From Betaproteobacteria bacterium (lineage in GTDB: Bacteria > Pseudomonadota > Gammaproteobacteria > Burkholderiales > Burkholderiaceae_E), in NCBI GenBank assembly GCA_009922405.1, contig RFVZ01000098.1, positions 1-9,210 of the forward strand: DNA of 9,210 bases, written 5' to 3'. The position numbers and the translations under genes were made by a program. The first letter of the stretch is position 1; each line of letters opens with the position of its first letter. The notes under the pieces are model-generated. The model was not told where the DNA came from. It did not search any database and saw only the letters and a program-made list of their open reading frames with translations. Shown here one piece after another: positions 5,917-9,210 of this stretch.

Positions 5917-8217
5917 ATGCGGGGACTTCGCGCAATTCGATTGACGGGGCTGAGCGCTTTAAGCGTTGCAGTGTTGATGGCCTGTGGCAGCAACTCTAAC
6001 GAGGCACCACTGTTCCCGCTACCGGTGATTCCAGCGGCGAAGTCACCGATCGTCGCGCCCGAACTGACCGTGTCGTGTCCGATCACGTCGTCCTCGATTC
6101 AGTCTTTTGCCGTCAAAGGCACTGCGCCAGCGTTTAACGGCGCGAGTTTTGGCACCGTCGGGGTTTACAACTACATCCTCGCGGAAGCCACTGCCAAAGT
6201 CAGCGCCAATGACGCCTGTGCTGCGACCATTGTTGATCTTAAAAACGCGGCGGATGCCAGCGGGTCGGTGAGCTACAAATTTGACGTGGTCATCCTGACA
6301 CCGGCCGATGCCAGCAAAGCCAGCGGCAGTTTGCTGTACATCGTCAATAACCGAACCAATACCAGTTCGCTCGAGGCCCTCAACGAAGGGTCATCGAATA
6401 ACTTGTTTGACAACACGGCTCCCGTCATCCCAGCGGCTGCATCTGGCGTGGTAGCAGGCGTCGGTGCGGGTAGCGGCTTTTTAATGAAACAAGGCATGAC
6501 CGTCGTCATGTCGGGCTGGCAAGGGGATCGCCCTTCGGTACTCAGTGGCCCAACCGCGGCAATCACCAGTACGCAAAAATGGTACGCCGTCGGCATGACC
6601 TTGCCCGTCGCTAAGGGGGCATCGGGCGCGAGCATCACCGGAACGGTTCAGGACGAATTCATTGCCGATAACGCGACCGCCAATCTGCTCGGCACTTACT
6701 ACCCGCGAGCCTCTGGCACCACCGCTAATCTGACCATTCGTAAAACAGCACTCTCGAACCCCATCGTGGTCGATCCAAGCCTGTGGACCTACACGTCTGG
6801 CACGGGCGCGGCCGAAGGCGGCAACACCACAGCGACGGGTTTTGGATTCGTCACGATCGACCGGGCCAAAGTTCGGGCGGATGCAGCCTATGCTGCTGCA
6901 CTCGATGCAGGGTTGGATAACGGTTCAATTTATCAATTCAATTACACCGCAACCGATCCAAAACCGATGGGATTGGGATTCCTCGCCACGCGCGACCTGA
7001 TCTCGTTCTTGCGCTACGAAACCAAGGATGCCGCGGGTAATGCCAACCCCTTGGCAGGCCGGATCAAGACCACACTGGCGACTGGCATTTCTCAGTCCGG
7101 TCGTTACTTGCGTGATTTTCTCTGGCAGGGTTTCAACGCGGATAACAAGGTTCGGATCGTCTTCGACGGGATGCTGCCGCTCGTTGGCGGGTCCCGCAAG
7201 ACTTACACCAACTATCGCTGGGCCAAACCCGGTGATTATTCGCGCCAGCACGAAACCCATTTCACGCCGGGTGATCAGTTTCCATTTTCGTATCTCACCA
7301 CTACCGATCCGGTATCCGGTAAGACCGATGGCTTGATGAAGAAGTGTGCTGAGCTCAACACCTGTCCGAAGGTATTCCAATACGACAGCCCGATTGAGTT
7401 TGGTGGCGCCCGCGCATCGCTCGTATCCACCGACGGTGCGGGCAAGGATCTGGCGATCCCGACCAATGTCCGATTGTTTTACTCAGCCGGAACTTCCCAT
7501 GGTCCGCAGGCACTCGCCGGGAATGCGATCTCGCAGCCCGACTACTCGGTCGATCGAACGGTTGCTGCTACCGCGGTTTCAACCGCACCCGGTGCACTGA
7601 ATGCCAGCACGGCTTTGTTCAGGGCGCTGTTGGTCAATCTCGAGGGCTGGGTCAAAGGCACTGCGACACCGGTCGATAGTTACTGGCCAAAAGTCGCAGA
7701 TGGCACCATGGCCGTCCCAACTTCGGACCCGAAGAGCCTGTCTCTCCCCGACCTGAGCAAGCTGGGCATTGGGTACAACGGCGTCTACAACACGCTGACC
7801 TTGAACGACGAAAGCGTTATCCCGTCTGCGGTGGGAACGAAGTCTTACGTCGTCCATCTGCCGACGACGGACGCGCAGGGCAATAGTAAGGCCGGTGCAA
7901 AGATGCCAGACAGCGCTGTCCCGCTCGCGACCTTCCTTGGCTACAGCGTGCGTCGACCGGGGTTTGTTGAGGGTGACCAAAACGGACTCTCGAGCTCGCA
8001 ACTCGCGTTTGCTCTGACAACGGCTTCGAAGAACGCAGCCGATCCGCGCAAGAGCGTCGAGGAGCTTTACACCAACAAGGCGGGGTACCTATCTGCCTGG
8101 AACGCGGCGGTTGACAAGCTAGTGGCCGACCGTTTGATGACTCCAGAGGATGCCGTTCTCTACAAGAACCGTGGGGTGATGCAGACGCTGCAGCCGAACT
8201 TTGCTAAGCTGAATTGA
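5917..8217 (+). CDS. Lipoprotein of the alpha/beta hydrolase domain-containing family (Abhydrolase_10 type)
   Basis: A 766-residue exported protein. The N-terminus is a lipoprotein signal (RAIRLTGLSALSVAVLMAC) with lipobox L-M-A-C and lipidated Cys at residue 23. Gly follows it, so outer-membrane sorting is likely by the E. coli rule. The body resembles the family annotated as 'alpha/beta hydrolase domain' (I believe Pfam Abhydrolase_10). The nucleophile elbow is TGISQSGRYLRDFLWQGFN, with Ser about 392. It is followed by VFDGMLPLVGG, the family sequence GDQFPFSYLTTTDPVSG, CPKVFQYDSPIEF with a candidate acid residue, and VRLFYSAGTSHGP with the probable catalytic His about 528. The region before the elbow (about 50-380) is Ala/Ser/Thr/Gly-rich and beta-like, as in secreted enzymes. 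Cys pairs such as KKCAELNTC may form disulphides. An ester substrate is inferred from the fold; its identity is unknown. The gene ends 27 bases before the mdcA frame, suggesting co-transcription. Confidence 0.88.
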   Translation: MRGLRAIRLTGLSALSVAVLMACGSNSNEAPLFPLPVIPAAKSPIVAPELTVSCPITSSSIQSFAVKGTAPAFNGASFGTVGVYNYILAEATAKVSANDACAATIVDLKNAADASGSVSYKFDVVILTPADASKASGSLLYIVNNRTNTSSLEALNEGSSNNLFDNTAPVIPAAASGVVAGVGAGSGFLMKQGMTVVMSGWQGDRPSVLSGPTAAITSTQKWYAVGMTLPVAKGASGASITGTVQDEFIADNATANLLGTYYPRASGTTANLTIRKTALSNPIVVDPSLWTYTSGTGAAEGGNTTATGFGFVTIDRAKVRADAAYAAALDAGLDNGSIYQFNYTATDPKPMGLGFLATRDLISFLRYETKDAAGNANPLAGRIKTTLATGISQSGRYLRDFLWQGFNADNKVRIVFDGMLPLVGGSRKTYTNYRWAKPGDYSRQHETHFTPGDQFPFSYLTTTDPVSGKTDGLMKKCAELNTCPKVFQYDSPIEFGGARASLVSTDGAGKDLAIPTNVRLFYSAGTSHGPQALAGNAISQPDYSVDRTVAATAVSTAPGALNASTALFRALLVNLEGWVKGTATPVDSYWPKVADGTMAVPTSDPKSLSLPDLSKLGIGYNGVYNTLTLNDESVIPSAVGTKSYVVHLPTTDAQGNSKAGAKMPDSAVPLATFLGYSVRRPGFVEGDQNGLSSSQLAFALTTASKNAADPRKSVEELYTNKAGYLSAWNAAVDKLVADRLMTPEDAVLYKNRGVMQTLQPNFAKLN

Positions 8218-8233
8218 CCGAAATTTCGTTACT

Positions 8234-8238
8234 GGGGA
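8234..8238 (+). promoter_or_regulatory. Candidate Shine-Dalgarno site for mdcA
   Basis: GGGGA lies six bases before the CTG at 8245. It is one argument for CTG as the mdcA start, because no ATG, GTG or TTG is in frame between the preceding stop (8215-8217) and 8305. Confidence 0.35.
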
Positions 8239-8244
8239 TTCTTT

Positions 8245-9210
8245 CTGGAACGCGTCTGGAACTCCCGGGGGATTAGTCGTGCCGAACGCCTGCGGCGAGC
8301 CGCGGTGCGTTTGGGCGCAGCGCTGGTCGGCAAACAGGTCGCAGCCGACCATGTCGTCGAACTGCTGGGCGCGGTCATTGAGTCGGGCGACCGCGTCTGC
8401 CTTGAGGGCAACAACCAGAAGCAGGCAGATTTTTTAGCGCGTGCCCTGACCCAACTTGACCCTGCGCAGATCCATGATCTGCACATGGTCCAGTCGGTTC
8501 TCGCGTTGCCCGAGCACCTGGATGTGTTTGACAACGGGATCGCATCACGACTTGATTTTTCGTTCTCCGGACCCCAGTCCGGGCGTCTGGCGAAAATGGT
8601 GTCAGCCGGCCAAATTCAAATCGGTGCGATCCACACCTATCTGGAACTCTTTAGCCGCTATTTCGTCGATCTGACCCCCCGCGTCGCGCTGGTGTGCGCG
8701 CAGGCGGCAGATCAAAATGGCAATTTGTTTACCGGCCCAAACACCGAAGACACGCCTGCGATTATCGAGGCCACTGCTTTCAAGGGCGGTATTGTGATCG
8801 CCCAGGTCAATGAGGTGGTTGGCGCCTTGCCGCGGGTCGATATCCCCGGTGACTGGGTCGATTTTGTGATTCAGGCGCCGACACCAAACCTGATCGAGCC
8901 CCTCTTTACGCGGGATCCTGCCGCTATTTCTGAAATTCAGATCCTCATGGCGATGATGGCGATCAAGGGGATCTATGCGGAGTATGGCGTGCAGCGCCTC
9001 AATCACGGGATTGGCTTCGATACCGCCGCGATTGAATTGCTCCTCCCCACCTATGGCGAATCACTGGGGCTGAAGGGCAAAATCTGCAAGCACTGGGCAC
9101 TCAATCCGCACCCGGCCTTGATCCCCGCAATCGAATCAGGTTGGGTCGAGTCGATTCATTCGTTTGGGTCCGAGCTGGGTATGGAGGCCTATGTACGGGC
9201 CCGTCCCGAT
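8245..9210 (+). CDS. mdcA: Malonate decarboxylase alpha subunit (3' end outside window)
   Basis: MdcA is the acyl-carrier-protein transferase of malonate decarboxylase: it exchanges acetate for malonate on the phosphoribosyl-dephospho-CoA arm of the small carrier subunit, before decarboxylation by the beta/gamma subunits. It is cytoplasmic. About 322 of roughly 550 residues are present. Family sequences seen include GDRVCLEGNNQKQADFL, IHDLHMVQSVLALPEHLD, LDFSFSGPQSGR, GAIHTYLELFSRYFVDL, GNLFTGPNTEDTPAIIEAT, VIAQVNEVVG, LMAMMAIKGIYAEYGVQ, LNHGIGFDTAAIELLLPTYG, WALNPHPALIPAIE and VESIHSFGSELGMEAYVRAR. The frame has no ATG, GTG or TTG between the TGA at 8215 and the GTG at 8305. Starting at 8305 would cut the N-terminal W-N-S-R...RAERLRRAA region that resembles other MdcA proteins. 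I therefore place the start at CTG 8245, with GGGGA before it; this is tentative. The other mdc genes presumably follow beyond the edge. Confidence 0.93.
   Translation, partial: MERVWNSRGISRAERLRRAAVRLGAALVGKQVAADHVVELLGAVIESGDRVCLEGNNQKQADFLARALTQLDPAQIHDLHMVQSVLALPEHLDVFDNGIASRLDFSFSGPQSGRLAKMVSAGQIQIGAIHTYLELFSRYFVDLTPRVALVCAQAADQNGNLFTGPNTEDTPAIIEATAFKGGIVIAQVNEVVGALPRVDIPGDWVDFVIQAPTPNLIEPLFTRDPAAISEIQILMAMMAIKGIYAEYGVQRLNHGIGFDTAAIELLLPTYGESLGLKGKICKHWALNPHPALIPAIESGWVESIHSFGSELGMEAYVRARPD

Noticed and set aside
8602..9006. Minus-strand open frame of 134 codons inside mdcA
   Set aside because: The plus-strand frame is an unmistakable MdcA; this is a shadow.
1..9210. CRISPR arrays, tRNA or rRNA genes, insertion sequences, phage genes or toxin-antitoxin pairs
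   Set aside because: No repeat arrays, cloverleaf-like sequences, transposase motifs or terminal inverted repeats were seen; coding genes fill the window.

Overview
The window is GC-rich with tightly packed genes, all on the + strand. The order RNase II-like (RNB) exoribonuclease, aroE, mtgA and the RNB subtype (SIDDSTTTEIDDA motif, VNQRQ after the SPLRRY arginines) resemble what I recall of Burkholderiales. I therefore infer a betaproteobacterium, probably Burkholderiales. No taxonomic search was possible.

Layout. Bases 1-2202 hold the 3' part of an RNB exoribonuclease gene that continues without any stop codon into a complete shikimate dehydrogenase (AroE), giving one uninterrupted frame. 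mtgA (2199-2906, monofunctional peptidoglycan glycosyltransferase) starts on a GTG that overlaps the aroE stop. After a 96-base gap comes an unrecognised single-pass membrane protein (3003-3674). It is followed by mgtE (3722-5215, CBS-regulated Mg2+ transporter/channel) and an exported histidine phosphatase (5212-5841), again overlapping as GTGA. A 75-base spacer with a possible weak terminator, a small hairpin and a good Shine-Dalgarno site leads to a long lipoprotein of the alpha/beta hydrolase 'domain-containing' family (5917-8217). Twenty-seven bases later the frame of malonate decarboxylase alpha subunit (mdcA) opens and runs off the right edge (8245-9210+).

How the genes relate. The first block is housekeeping: RNA turnover, aromatic amino-acid precursor synthesis and cell-wall polymerisation. 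The middle block is Mg2+ transport plus an exported phosphatase of unknown substrate. The third block looks catabolic: a lipid-anchored esterase-like enzyme placed directly before the start of what is normally an mdc operon for growth on malonate.

There are no tRNA, rRNA, CRISPR, insertion-sequence or phage signs, and no gene-free stretch above 300 bases. I see no clear new multi-gene system. The points most worth a second look are the RNB-AroE fusion, the missing canonical start codon of mdcA, and the hydrolase-mdcA pairing.
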